A DNA stretch of 64,000 nucleotides from Chloroflexota bacterium (lineage in GTDB: Bacteria; Chloroflexota; Anaerolineae; Anaerolineales; Villigracilaceae): the NCBI GenBank assembly GCA_016234555.1, contig JACRBJ010000027.1, forward strand, positions 1 through 64,000. Reading direction: 5' to 3'. The notes beneath the pieces are model-generated. The model worked only from the letters and a program-made list of their open reading frames with translations, ran no database searches and was not told where the DNA came from. Numbering within the stretch: position 1 is the first letter of the stretch; the number at the start of each line of letters is the position of its first letter. Positions 43,222 to 53,342 of the stretch are shown piece after piece. Position numbers and translations under genes: made by a program.

Positions 43222-43237
43222 AAAGGAAGGCAGAACC

Positions 43238-43666
43238 ATGGAAGACAGAATCAAGATTCAGGAATTGATCGCTCATTTCGCCAACAGTTTCGATGTGAAA
43301 GACTGGGAGGGATTGCAGTCCTGCTTCACCGACGTCATTCTTTCAGACTATTCCGACCTGCGCGGCACGCCGCCCGAGAAGATCTCGGTCAAGGAATATG
43401 TGAGGCTGCGCCGCGAGGGACTGGACCCGTTGAAGATCCAGCACCTAGTCAGCAATTACGAAATCAAGTTCATCGACTCGGTCACCGCCACATGCCGCGC
43501 TTCGATGGTCGTCTGGCGCAAAACCGACAAGGAAAATTTCACCACCCATTGCATGTACACATTCAAGGTGGTTGCTCAGGGACCTGAGTGGAAGATTTCC
43601 GAGATCACACAAAAGGTCTTGTGGAACGAGGGGACACCATCCATCTATAAAGGTGCGAAGAGTTAG
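43238..43666 (+). CDS. SnoaL/NTF2-like protein
   Basis: IQELIAHFANSFDVKDWEGLQSCFTD...ISDITQ-like C-terminus typical of SnoaL_4. Confidence 0.8.
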   Translation: MEDRIKIQELIAHFANSFDVKDWEGLQSCFTDVILSDYSDLRGTPPEKISVKEYVRLRREGLDPLKIQHLVSNYEIKFIDSVTATCRASMVVWRKTDKENFTTHCMYTFKVVAQGPEWKISEITQKVLWNEGTPSIYKGAKS

Positions 43667-43785
43667 GTTAACCGCAAAGAACGAGTGGGCAGTACTTCCC
43701 TGAACTATTCACCGCCGCAATATTCCGCCTGCTACGGCGGAATATTGCGGCGGGCAAGCAGGGATGAAGCAGATAATAAAATAGA

Positions 43786-46362
43786 ATGGCCTTTGGAGAA
43801 TTGATGTTTAAAAACGGTCCTGGCCTTCGTTTCAGGCTATTTATTTATTTAGCAAGTATTGAGTTTCTATTGTCAGGAACCATCACCGCTTTCCTAGCTG
43901 TAAGGCAAGGTCTTGAAGCTACACTGATAATCTCAATATTGATTGCTTTTGCAGGATTGTCAGGCATTTTTATCCCGGTTTTGCTAAAGCAAAGGGATAA
44001 TATTGAAAAAAGAGTAATGGATATTTCAAAGGGAATGATTGTCCGATCACTCCCTTTTATCATCATTTTTCTTTTGGCTGCATTTTTTTGTTTTGCAAAC
44101 CCAGACGCCCATACTGCTCTATTGTTATCCCCTCTATTTGTATGTGGTTGGCTAATTGGAGTGGAACTTCTTCTGTTGTTTGACCCAGCTCAATCATACG
44201 AAGAAGGCGGGAGCGTACGTCCGGCAGACAGCAAAAAGAAGGTGATCGGGATCACAAGCGCACTTCTTGCCTATGGTTTTTTACTGCTTCCTTCTCATAT
44301 CCCCACATGGCTTGATGGCATTCCCTGGGACACGTCAATCGAGTTCGTATTTGGCGCGTTTGCCTTACCATTGATTTTTATAACCGGGTGGAAATTTTTC
44401 GCGAAGCGTTTTTATATTTTCTCATTTGGTTTTCTACTCCTTGTGAAATTCGTTCTCTTTAGTCTCCTTCCGCAGGCAGGCCTGGGAATTTACGCCTTCA
44501 GCAACGAAGAGTCTTTTTTAACCAGCCAGTGGGAAAGAAGCTACCAGACACTTGCAATTCCCGGCTATACAGAGGTCATCAACCGTCCATATTATGGACT
44601 GCGCGAATTTCCAATAGAATGGATAAATAAACGCTTTGGTTTCGAGGAAAACGAGTTTTGGCTCAAGCTGGAATTAAGTGGATACATCAATTTACAAAAG
44701 AATGAAAGGCTAGTATTTATAGCGCAAGGGGCAAGAAGCATCCAAGTGGAGTTTCTGGACACAAACACACAAGAAACCGTTCCCATCGAATTTATCGAGA
44801 AAATCGAGGATGCCAACGATAAATTATATGAGTCCATTCCAAATACCCGCGAGGTAAAAATTCAGGGCACACTCCTTTTCGATATATACGGAACAATGCG
44901 GCTGGAACCAATCATCTTATATGCTGATGGCTCGACAAAATCTCCTTTTAAATCTACAAGAATATGGACCACGTTGGATGGCGCAAATTATCCTGTAAAC
45001 CAGGTAAACACCTTTAGCTTAATCCTGGATACGCTGAGCCTTTTGTTCATGAGTTTGATTCTTGTCGGACTATCTATTGGGATACGCACCTTGTGGAAGG
45101 ATGGAAAAATTTCGATGATCGACCTTTATCTTGCGTCATCGGGACTACCATTATTTTTCGTCGTCATGCTGGTTCATAAACAATATATGAATGTTTTGGC
45201 GCTATCAATTCTCCTTGTTTTCTTCGCCGTGAAGTCGATAGAACTATCCTTGCGCCAATGCCACATGTCAGGAAAAGTATTTCTATTCTCCGTCGGCATC
45301 GCGACGCTGTTCATGTTCATTGCCCTGGATATACACGAACTCCGCATGGTTAATAGCTTCCCAACATTCCATGATGGGCACGAGTATCAGATATTTGCGC
45401 ATAATATCTATGTAAACCAGGATATTTTCCTCGTGAATACGCCGCCCCGGGCCTACAAGGTGCTTTTTCCATATATCGTCGGTGCCCTTCATGTTCTGTT
45501 TGGGCAGTCGGTAACGCCACAATTATTTTTTTACGCCTGGTGTGCCGTGTTGAGCAGCGCCATTCTCATCGAAATAGCGAAGGAACTTCGCATGACCATA
45601 AAAGCATCGCTCATCGCCGCGGTCTACTACCTTTTGACATTATTCCTGCCTTCGCTTTACATGTACTATTTCCGCTTTGGCTTGATAGAACCCTTCTCGA
45701 CAGCCTCGCTGTTCCTCACAATTTACTTTGCCATAAAACGACAGCGTTTCAACATGTTTCTGACAGGCATGGTCACAGTCCTTCTGCGGCTCGACTATCT
45801 TGGAATTACTTTCTCGGCAATCCTGCTCATGTCCGACCCAATGGTCGGCGCGCAAAAAGCCACCTGGGTGCAATTTTTCGACTGGCTAAAGAAAAGCTGG
45901 AAACTTCTTATAGCCTACGCCGTAGCTCTCTGCCTGCCAGCTTTTATCTTTGTCTTGGGATATTTCCTATTTACTCCTGATTACAAGTTGAATGCCGCCG
46001 ACACAGATCAAACCTCGTTGATGAGCGTCGTCGAAGGCATGGTCAGAGTGATTGCCGGTGGCACCCCCGGAGATTTGCGCGAAAAAATTTCAGATGCCCC
46101 CACAGACGTGTTCTTGATATACCTGCCCCTGCTGTTTGGTTTCTCACTCGTGCTCGCGTCCGTTTTTCTTCGCACAGGAATTTTGAAACAGCTTGACCTG
46201 CGCCTGGGACTGATTGCCCTGAGCCTTTTACCAGCCTATATTTTTGTACGCCCCACCGTTTACCTTCCACGTTTTAGCCTGCCACTCCTTCCCATTGACC
46301 TGATTCTGATCAGTTTATTTTTACATCAACTCAGGCAATGGAAATTGCCCAACTTCAAATGA
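43786..46362 (+). CDS. Large multi-pass membrane protein (possible glycosyltransferase-like), uncharacterised
   Basis: 858-aa ORF, about 15 or more hydrophobic segments; DGHEYQIFAHNIYVNQDIFL loop after a TM block. Confidence 0.75.
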   Translation: MAFGELMFKNGPGLRFRLFIYLASIEFLLSGTITAFLAVRQGLEATLIISILIAFAGLSGIFIPVLLKQRDNIEKRVMDISKGMIVRSLPFIIIFLLAAFFCFANPDAHTALLLSPLFVCGWLIGVELLLLFDPAQSYEEGGSVRPADSKKKVIGITSALLAYGFLLLPSHIPTWLDGIPWDTSIEFVFGAFALPLIFITGWKFFAKRFYIFSFGFLLLVKFVLFSLLPQAGLGIYAFSNEESFLTSQWERSYQTLAIPGYTEVINRPYYGLREFPIEWINKRFGFEENEFWLKLELSGYINLQKNERLVFIAQGARSIQVEFLDTNTQETVPIEFIEKIEDANDKLYESIPNTREVKIQGTLLFDIYGTMRLEPIILYADGSTKSPFKSTRIWTTLDGANYPVNQVNTFSLILDTLSLLFMSLILVGLSIGIRTLWKDGKISMIDLYLASSGLPLFFVVMLVHKQYMNVLALSILLVFFAVKSIELSLRQCHMSGKVFLFSVGIATLFMFIALDIHELRMVNSFPTFHDGHEYQIFAHNIYVNQDIFLVNTPPRAYKVLFPYIVGALHVLFGQSVTPQLFFYAWCAVLSSAILIEIAKELRMTIKASLIAAVYYLLTLFLPSLYMYYFRFGLIEPFSTASLFLTIYFAIKRQRFNMFLTGMVTVLLRLDYLGITFSAILLMSDPMVGAQKATWVQFFDWLKKSWKLLIAYAVALCLPAFIFVLGYFLFTPDYKLNAADTDQTSLMSVVEGMVRVIAGGTPGDLREKISDAPTDVFLIYLPLLFGFSLVLASVFLRTGILKQLDLRLGLIALSLLPAYIFVRPTVYLPRFSLPLLPIDLILISLFLHQLRQWKLPNFK

Positions 46363-46787
46363 TGACGAACTGTCCCGAATGCGGCGCGACGAATACCCTC
46401 TGCAAACCCCGCTTTGACGATTTCCTCGTTTTGGAATTCACAGATGCGGACTATGGTGCCGTCCACCACCTGACCGTCACCGCATACATGCTCCAGCACT
46501 CCAGCAAGTTGACCCGCGAAGGCTGGCTCCACATGCGCGGACTGCTGCGCGAATTCCTCGTGGAGGACAAGCCGCCTCAATACGTCCGCAGACAAAACAG
46601 GGATCTGGTGGACAGCGGCAAGCGCAAATTCAAGATTTCATCAAAGGACGGCTTGCCTGTCATTCAAAAATCCACGTGGACGATGACGATTCTCGATGTC
46701 CGCGCGGAGAATGCAGACGCCTATTGTGAAGATGTGTCCGCGTGGGCAAGGGCGGTATTGGAAGAGGCAGAGCAAATTATGATATGA
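46359..46787 (+). CDS. DUF5946-like protein
   Basis: MMTNCPECGATNTLCKPRFDDFLVLEFTDADYGAVHHLTVTAYMLQHSSKLTREGW; ATGA overlap with the previous gene. Confidence 0.75.
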   Translation: MMTNCPECGATNTLCKPRFDDFLVLEFTDADYGAVHHLTVTAYMLQHSSKLTREGWLHMRGLLREFLVEDKPPQYVRRQNRDLVDSGKRKFKISSKDGLPVIQKSTWTMTILDVRAENADAYCEDVSAWARAVLEEAEQIMI

Positions 46788-46886
46788 TGCCGACATTGCG
46801 ATGATCGCACAATTTTGAGAAAGCTCGACGAAGAGTTCCCAAGAAAACCATAGTGCTTGATGACAAAGTAGGTAAGGGTCAATTGT

Positions 46887-47795
46887 ATGTTCAAGATATT
46901 TTGCGACGAAACTTGGACAAGTCAGAGTGAATATAAAAATGTAAAAATCCCCTATATTGTGTTTTATGGGATTATGCTTGAACAATCACATGAAGAGGCG
47001 TTGTTGCAAAGGATAGATTCGCTCAAGAGGCAAAGGGGATTATTCTCTTTAGAGAAAAACGTACCAATCGAAATCAAATGGCAAAAAGCCGAAGAAGAGT
47101 GGAAATCTGCCAGAAAGTTAAATCGCCAAAACCGATACGAAGATTTTTTGAATATTTTCTTTGATGAATTACAAACCAAAAGAATATCTTTTGGTTATAT
47201 GTTTATGGAGAAGAACGAATACGATAATAGGGAAAAAGAATTTCTAAAGGTTCAGAATGACAACAAGCAAAACTTCTTTTTCATGCTTTATTTCCAATTT
47301 CTTTATCACTGCTTTATAAAAAATCAAGTCAAACAACAGCCTTATGAAGTCTGGATAGATAATCATGATATGGGCGGCGAAGGTCAACAGTATGAAATTG
47401 GAAGGCTTAGGGAGATACTGAACAAAAGGATTTATAAAGACCACACTGTAAAGAATCAAATGTGGTTATCGGACGACATGCGAAAGAGCCTAGTTGATTC
47501 CACTCAACTGGTCAGCTTGGCGGAGTCGAAAAATGAGCCACTGGTTCAACTTTCTGACTTATGCGCAGGTTGTGTAAGGTATATTCTCGAAAACCAGATT
47601 GCGCCTCCAAACGCAGGAGGTCAAATGACTTTGTTTGATTCAAATCAGCCTAAAGAGTTGTTGAGCGGAAAAGATTCCTTGACTGATTATTTTTATCGGA
47701 GATTGAGAGAGATAAAAGGATATGGGGACTTGAATTTACTAAGTATCTCTTATCATCATAGGTTTAGTATCTTTCCGTTTTCCTATAAAAAATAA
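46887..47795 (+). CDS. DUF3800-like (RNase H-fold) protein
   Basis: FKIFCDETWTSQSEYKNVKIPYIVFYGIML...LVSLAESKNEPLVQLSDLCAGCVRYILEN. Confidence 0.8.
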   Translation: MFKIFCDETWTSQSEYKNVKIPYIVFYGIMLEQSHEEALLQRIDSLKRQRGLFSLEKNVPIEIKWQKAEEEWKSARKLNRQNRYEDFLNIFFDELQTKRISFGYMFMEKNEYDNREKEFLKVQNDNKQNFFFMLYFQFLYHCFIKNQVKQQPYEVWIDNHDMGGEGQQYEIGRLREILNKRIYKDHTVKNQMWLSDDMRKSLVDSTQLVSLAESKNEPLVQLSDLCAGCVRYILENQIAPPNAGGQMTLFDSNQPKELLSGKDSLTDYFYRRLREIKGYGDLNLLSISYHHRFSIFPFSYKK

Positions 47796-47836
47796 CTCTT
47801 GCCTCACTTCTACCCAAGGATACCCTCATTTCATCT

Positions 47837-49240
47837 ATGATAAACTTGCCGCCAGTACACAAACTGGAACGCGCAATGAAACAATCCCTGCAAACCGCAT
47901 TCAAAACCTGGCTCGGACTCACCCTGCTGGTCATCGCCAGCCTGGTCGTGATTTATCTCCGCAACGGTATGACGGGACTGGAGCTTTTCATCCAGAGCTG
48001 GCCCCTGTCCAACCTGGCTGTGACGTTGGCTTCCACCGCCTTCGTCTGGGTGTTGACGGGCGTTCTGCTTTCCCTGCTTGCAAATCAAAAAATCCACAAG
48101 GGGAATCTCTGGCTTACGGCGGGATTCTTCCTCGTCATGTTCATCTATCTCGGCATCCTGCGCGAGCGCTTCCGCTACGGCGACTATCACTACTACCTCG
48201 ACGCCGCCGCCGCCCTTGCCAAGGGACAACCCCTGCCCGACAGTTATCTCTACCTGCCGCTTTGGGCGTCTCTGCTCCAGTTCCTCGTCCCGCTTGGTGA
48301 CCAGGGCTTCATGATCATCCTGTGGATTGTCAATGTCCTCGCCCTCGCTGCTTTGTACTTCCTGCTTGTTACCGTCCTCCAACGCTACGGTTTTTCAGGT
48401 CGCCTTGCGGTTGTCATCACCATCCTCTTCCTGCTCATCAACACCCCGCTCATGCGGACTTTGGGATTTATCCAGGTCAATCTGCTGACGTTGGACTTGA
48501 TTCTGCTCAGCCTCGTCATTTATCCCAAACAGGAATTCCTATCCGCGCTGGCGCTGGCGTTTGCCGTCCACGTGAAGACGTCCCCCGCCGTGCTGGTTCT
48601 CGCCTTCCTGCTGGAGTTCAACTGGCGCTGGCTGTTTTGGTTCGCGGTTAGTTTCCTCGCCATCGGACTTTTCCCCGTCGTCACAAACGGTGTTTCGCTC
48701 TACCAGCAATTCCTGACCAACACCTTCCTGCTGACCCAAATCCCCGACACGAATTTCCACGAGACCTCCTTTGACTCCTTCCTGCGTTTTCTCAATCCCT
48801 TCCTTGGGATTCAAATCGCACAGACCCGTCTCATAGCGCTTGCCGCAAAAGCCTTGCTCCTGTTTGCCTCTCTCGCGGTGATGGCGCAATCAGTCAGCAG
48901 TCAATCGTTCAACAAAGAGAACCGCCTGCTGAACGCCGTCCCGCCGCTGTTCGTGCTGATGACCCTCGCCTCCCCCATCGTCTGGGACCATCACGGGCTT
49001 TTCACCGCCCTTGCTTTTCTGCTCATGCTCAAGCGCATCCACTCCCCGTCCGCGTGGGTTTGGTTTGGCTTCGCCTACTTCCTCGAATTCGTCCTGCCCT
49101 CCTTCGACTTCTTCCCCTGGTCGTACGGTCGCCTCATCGCGCCGCTCATCGTCCTCTGGCTGATGTGGCGCACCGCGAAGAACGACGAATCGCCCTTCAT
49201 CGCGTCGGCAAATGGCTGGCTTGCAAAAATTGCCTCTTGA
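47837..49240 (+). CDS. GT87/DUF2029-like membrane mannosyltransferase
   Basis: RFRYGDYHYYLDAAAALAKGQPLPDSYLYLPLWASLLQFLVPLG; YPKQEFLSALALAFAVHVKTSPAVLVLAFLLEFNWRWL. Confidence 0.82.
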   Translation: MINLPPVHKLERAMKQSLQTAFKTWLGLTLLVIASLVVIYLRNGMTGLELFIQSWPLSNLAVTLASTAFVWVLTGVLLSLLANQKIHKGNLWLTAGFFLVMFIYLGILRERFRYGDYHYYLDAAAALAKGQPLPDSYLYLPLWASLLQFLVPLGDQGFMIILWIVNVLALAALYFLLVTVLQRYGFSGRLAVVITILFLLINTPLMRTLGFIQVNLLTLDLILLSLVIYPKQEFLSALALAFAVHVKTSPAVLVLAFLLEFNWRWLFWFAVSFLAIGLFPVVTNGVSLYQQFLTNTFLLTQIPDTNFHETSFDSFLRFLNPFLGIQIAQTRLIALAAKALLLFASLAVMAQSVSSQSFNKENRLLNAVPPLFVLMTLASPIVWDHHGLFTALAFLLMLKRIHSPSAWVWFGFAYFLEFVLPSFDFFPWSYGRLIAPLIVLWLMWRTAKNDESPFIASANGWLAKIAS

Positions 49241-49241
49241 A

Positions 49242-50999
49242 ATGAAGAAGTATCTTTCCACCGTTGTCCTTGCCACCATCCTGCTTGCGGGCTTGCTGAC
49301 CTTCAACCAATACGGCGACAGTTGGGATGACCGCTCGCTGCAAAAGTACGCCGCCAAATCCCTCAACGCCTACATCACCTTTCCGCAGCAAGGCAAAGTC
49401 AACATCGAACGAGAAGGCCTCGGCTACTACGGTCCCTCCTTCGTGATGACGGTTACCGCACTCTCCAACGCGCTCGACTTCCTCCCCCTCTCCAATCCCG
49501 ACCTGCGCCACCTGCTCTACTTCCTCACCTACTTTGCAGGTGTCGTCGCCTTTCACTCGCTTGCCAAACGCTGGCTAAGCGACCTCCCCGCCCTTGGCGC
49601 CACCGTCCTCTACGCCACCCAACCCCTGCTCTGGGGACACGCCTTCATCAACCCCAAAGACACGCCCTTTCTTTCCCTTTTTTTGATCTCCCTTGCTTTG
49701 GGATTTAATTTTTTTGACAAATTGCCCGCGGAATCTGGTCCACGCCCAAGCCGAATCCAACTACTTTTGACCGCGCTTTGGGTTGGTTCTGTTTTCTCGT
49801 TGTTTGTCTTCACCGAAAGTTTTTACAACCTCATCGCCAGCCTTGTCCAATCCGCGCATTCTGGGAACGCCAACGTCGTCTCGCTGATCGCCTCCGACAT
49901 CCTCACTGCCAATCCAGAGATTTACATCCAAAAATATTTCGTCCTCTTCCTCCGCGCCCGCGCCATCTTCTTCATCCTGTTTACCTGTCTACTTGTTTAC
50001 CTGTACCGCCCGTATTCTGCATTCTTCACTCTCCCTTCTGCATTTCTTCTCGGCTTCACCACCTCCACCCGAATCCTCGGACCCTTTGCCGGCGTCCTCG
50101 TCGCCTGCTACGCCTTGCGGACAAAAGGCAAACGCGCCATTCCATCCCTCATTGCCTACTCCCTCCTCTCCCTCATCTCCACCTATCTCACCTGGCCCTA
50201 CTTGTGGCTGAATCCTGTCGGGCATTTCATCGAAAGTTTCAAGGAAATGTCCCTCTACCCCTGGAAGGGAGTTGTCCTCTTCAACGGCACCAACTACCAA
50301 ATTACCAATTTACCAACGGCATATCTCCCTGTTCTGCTTGCCATCCAGTTGACCGAACCCGTCTGGGCGTTGTCCCTGGTTGGATGGTGGGTATCTATTC
50401 TTCGTAGGGGCGAAGCACGCTTCGCCCATTTGATGGAATCATCCCTGCTATGGTTCGTCCTCCCGTTGACCGCGTTCATCGTCCTGAAAATCGCCCTGTA
50501 CGATAACTTCCGCCAGATCCTCTTCATCCTGCCGCCGATATTTTTAATGGCTGGAGTTGCATTCGAGGCGGTAAAGCAAGTAAAATGGCAAGCCGCGTTG
50601 ATTGGGTTGTGTCTCATTCCAAACCTGCTTGGCATTGTGTCGCTGCATCCTTACGAGTATATTTATTACAACCGTTTCATCGGCGGCGTGGACGGCGCTG
50701 TGGGACGCTTCGAGCTGGATTACTGGGTCACGTCCTACCGCGAGGCGGCGGAGTATATCAACGGCGTGGCTTCGCCGAATGCCAGCATTTGGGTGGAGGG
50801 ACCCGCCAACCTGTTCACCCCGTTCACGCGCGAGGACTTGAAAATCTACTCGCCCAACGAAGCGGAGCGCGCCGAAAGTTATGAATACATCGTGGCGGCA
50901 ACCCGCTACAACTTCGACAAGACCTCCTATCCCGATGCGGAGATTGTATATAAAATCAAGCGCGGCGATGCCGTGCTGACGGTCATCAAAAAACCGTAA
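49242..50999 (+). CDS. GT39-like membrane glycosyltransferase
   Basis: FNQYGDSWDDRSLQKYAAKSL; ATVLYATQPLLWGHAFINPKDTPFLSLFLISL; TM-rich; start set at MKKYLS (TGAAATG). Confidence 0.82.
   Translation: MKKYLSTVVLATILLAGLLTFNQYGDSWDDRSLQKYAAKSLNAYITFPQQGKVNIEREGLGYYGPSFVMTVTALSNALDFLPLSNPDLRHLLYFLTYFAGVVAFHSLAKRWLSDLPALGATVLYATQPLLWGHAFINPKDTPFLSLFLISLALGFNFFDKLPAESGPRPSRIQLLLTALWVGSVFSLFVFTESFYNLIASLVQSAHSGNANVVSLIASDILTANPEIYIQKYFVLFLRARAIFFILFTCLLVYLYRPYSAFFTLPSAFLLGFTTSTRILGPFAGVLVACYALRTKGKRAIPSLIAYSLLSLISTYLTWPYLWLNPVGHFIESFKEMSLYPWKGVVLFNGTNYQITNLPTAYLPVLLAIQLTEPVWALSLVGWWVSILRRGEARFAHLMESSLLWFVLPLTAFIVLKIALYDNFRQILFILPPIFLMAGVAFEAVKQVKWQAALIGLCLIPNLLGIVSLHPYEYIYYNRFIGGVDGAVGRFELDYWVTSYREAAEYINGVASPNASIWVEGPANLFTPFTREDLKIYSPNEAERAESYEYIVAATRYNFDKTSYPDAEIVYKIKRGDAVLTVIKKP
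49978..50042. repeat. Octamer then heptamer near-tandem repeats inside the GT39 gene
   Basis: TGTTTACC TGTCTACT TGTTTACC TGTACC; TTCTGCA TTCTTCA CTCTCCC TTCTGCA. Confidence 0.65.
50408..50427. repeat. GTAGGGGCG-type palindrome inside a CDS
   Basis: GTAGGGGCGAAGC-AC-GCTTCGCCC; 9-bp arms 50408-50416/50419-50427. Confidence 0.75.
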
Positions 51000-51005
51000 A
51001 TTCCT

Positions 51006-51036
51006 GCTCCATCAGAGGCTAAGCCCCCGATGGAGC
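51006..51036. repeat. Palindromic repeat family A, copy 5 (two mismatches)
   Basis: GCTCCATCAGAGGCT-A-AGCCCCCGATGGAGC, 7 nt after the stop at 50999. Confidence 0.85.
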
Positions 51037-51051
51037 GAATACAGAGAGAAC

Positions 51052-52917
51052 ATGAACCTATTGGAAATCCTTTCACAAAAAACCTTACTGGCAGACGGCG
51101 CGATGGGAACCATGCTCCACGCGCGCGGCATGAGTTTCGCAAATTGCTTCGACGAACTCAACCTGACCAACCCCGCCGCCGTGGCGGACATTCACCGCGA
51201 ATACATCGAGGCGGGTGCGCAGTTGATCATCACCAACACCTTCGGGGCAAACCGCTTCAAGCTGGGCAAGCACGGATTGGAAAACCGTCTGGTCGAGATC
51301 AACCGCGCAGGAGTGGAACTGGCGCGGCGGGCGGTGGCGGCATCCTTCAAGGAAGGCGTGCTGGTGGCTGGTGACGTGGGTCCGCTGGGCGTGCGCATCG
51401 CCCCGTACGGACGAGTCAAACCCGAAGAGGCACGCGCAGCATTTGCCGAGCAGGTTCAAGCGCTGGCAGATGCCGGCGTGGATTTGATCGTCATCGAGAC
51501 CATGAGCGACCTGTACGAAATTCAGGAAGCCATCCACGCGGCAAAATCGATTGCAGGGGCGGATGGCCGCCCGCCCCTACCTGTCATTGCATCCGTCACC
51601 TTCACCCGCGATGACCGCACCCTCCTCGGCGACTCTCCCTCCCAAGTGGCGCAAAAAATCCACGAGGCGGGTGCAGACGTGATTGGCGTCAACTGTTCTG
51701 GCGGACCATCACAACTGCTCCGCATCCTCAAACAAATGAAACAGGCTGTGCCAGACGGAAAGTTCTGGGTCAAGCCAAACGCGGGCTGGCCCGAACAGGT
51801 GGGCGGACGCATCATGTATCCCGCCGACGCGGAGTACTTCGGCAACTACGCCATTGCCTTCCGCGAGGCGGGCGCAAACATCGTCGGCGGCTGCTGCGGA
51901 ACCACACCCCAACACATCGCCGCGATGAAAAAGGCGTTTGAAGTCACTCCCTTCCAGGCTTCGGAAGTCTTGGAGACTTCGGAAGTCTCAGACATTGAAG
52001 AGACGGACAAAGAGCAGCCCACTCAACTGGCGCAAAAACTTGCGGCGGGGAAATTCTCCATCTGCGTCGAGATGGACCCGCCGCGCGGACTCTCGACTCA
52101 CAAACTGTTGGCGGGCGCGTCCCTGCTCCACGACGCGGGCGCGGACGTTATCAACGTGGCAGATAGCCCGATGGCGCGGATGCGAATGTCCGCGTGGGCG
52201 GTTTGTGATTTGGTCCAGCGCAAAATTGGAGTCGAAACTACCCTGCACTTCCCCACCCGTGGAAGAAATCTTCTGCGCGTGCAAGGCGACCTGCTTGCCG
52301 CTCACGCCATCGGCTTGCGGAATATCTTCGTCGTCATGGGCGACCCGACTTCGATTGGCGACTATCCCGAAGCCACCGACAACTATGATCTTGTCCCGTC
52401 GGGCTTGGTCAAACTCATCAAGCAGGGATTCAACATGGGAGTGGACCACTCCGGCACGAGCATCGGCCAACCGACAAATTTCTTCGTCGGCGCGGCGCTC
52501 AGCCTCTGCCCGAAGGACATGGATAACGAAGTCAAGAACCTGCATCGCAAGGTCAAAGCCGGTGCGGACTTTTTCCTCACCCAGCCCATCTACCGTCCGA
52601 CGGATGGGCCCAACCTGATCCAAGCCTACGAAGCGAAGCACGGCAAGCTGGATAAGCCGATTCTGGCAGACATCCTGCCGCTGGTCAGCCCGAAGCACGT
52701 CAACTTTTTGCACAACGAAGTCCCCGGCGTCTTCATCCCCGACGAGGCACGGCGGCGGATCGAAGAAGCTGGCGACGCGGAGCGCGGCTCAAAGGTTGGC
52801 GTGGAACTGGCTGTCGAGTTGATCCAGCAGATCAAGGGTTGGGCGAGCGGCGTCTATTTCATGCCGCAGTTCCACCGCTACGATATGGTCGCCGACATCA
52901 TCGAAAGGGTCAAATAG
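51052..52917 (+). CDS. Bifunctional homocysteine S-methyltransferase / methylenetetrahydrofolate reductase
   Basis: LADGAMGTMLHARG; NTFGANRFKL; GGCCGTTPQHI; CVEMDPPRGLSTHKLL; TTLHFPTRGRNLLRVQGDLLAAHAIGLRNIFVVMGDP. Confidence 0.93.
   Translation: MNLLEILSQKTLLADGAMGTMLHARGMSFANCFDELNLTNPAAVADIHREYIEAGAQLIITNTFGANRFKLGKHGLENRLVEINRAGVELARRAVAASFKEGVLVAGDVGPLGVRIAPYGRVKPEEARAAFAEQVQALADAGVDLIVIETMSDLYEIQEAIHAAKSIAGADGRPPLPVIASVTFTRDDRTLLGDSPSQVAQKIHEAGADVIGVNCSGGPSQLLRILKQMKQAVPDGKFWVKPNAGWPEQVGGRIMYPADAEYFGNYAIAFREAGANIVGGCCGTTPQHIAAMKKAFEVTPFQASEVLETSEVSDIEETDKEQPTQLAQKLAAGKFSICVEMDPPRGLSTHKLLAGASLLHDAGADVINVADSPMARMRMSAWAVCDLVQRKIGVETTLHFPTRGRNLLRVQGDLLAAHAIGLRNIFVVMGDPTSIGDYPEATDNYDLVPSGLVKLIKQGFNMGVDHSGTSIGQPTNFFVGAALSLCPKDMDNEVKNLHRKVKAGADFFLTQPIYRPTDGPNLIQAYEAKHGKLDKPILADILPLVSPKHVNFLHNEVPGVFIPDEARRRIEEAGDAERGSKVGVELAVELIQQIKGWASGVYFMPQFHRYDMVADIIERVK
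51555..51578. repeat. GGGGCGG...CCGCCCC palindrome inside the methyltransferase gene
   Basis: AGGGGCGG (51555-51562) / CCGCCCCT (51571-51578), encodes AGADGRPPLP. Confidence 0.75.
51959..51988. repeat. CTTCGGAAGTCT duplicated element inside the methyltransferase/MTHFR linker
   Basis: CTTCGGAAGTCT-TGGAGA-CTTCGGAAGTCT, encodes ASEVLETSEV. Confidence 0.85.
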
Positions 52918-52919
52918 GC

Positions 52920-53342
52920 ATGTGGAGAAATTATCTCCAGCGGATTGTTTTGATCGCCGTTGCGATTCTGGCTATCAAAACAGGCATCGCAAACCTCAGG
53001 TTCGGCATCGGGATATACAGCCACGACGAGGCGGTCACGATCTGGGATGAGCGCCTCGCCAACCTGACCGCACTTATTCCCTTCGAGCGTGGCTTCGTTG
53101 GATATGTTTCGGCGGAGGACATCCCCGGCGCAGTCTTTGAGCCGGACGATGTGGAGGGTGAGTTCGTCCTCACGCAATACGCCATCGCGCCGTTGATCCT
53201 TGTCCGAGGGGCGGAGCAGGAGTGGAACTTGCTGAACCTCGATCCCGAAAGCTACGAGAAGTGGATGCGGGAAAATTCCGCCGAATTCAAGCTTGTCGGC
53301 TCCGGCGGCAGCGTGTATCTGGTGAAGCGGGTGGAGCAATGA
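52920..53342 (+). CDS. Hypothetical single-TM protein
   Basis: MWRNYLQRIVLIAVAILAIKTG...; ATGA overlap with the downstream gene. Confidence 0.65.
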   Translation: MWRNYLQRIVLIAVAILAIKTGIANLRFGIGIYSHDEAVTIWDERLANLTALIPFERGFVGYVSAEDIPGAVFEPDDVEGEFVLTQYAIAPLILVRGAEQEWNLLNLDPESYEKWMRENSAEFKLVGSGGSVYLVKRVEQ

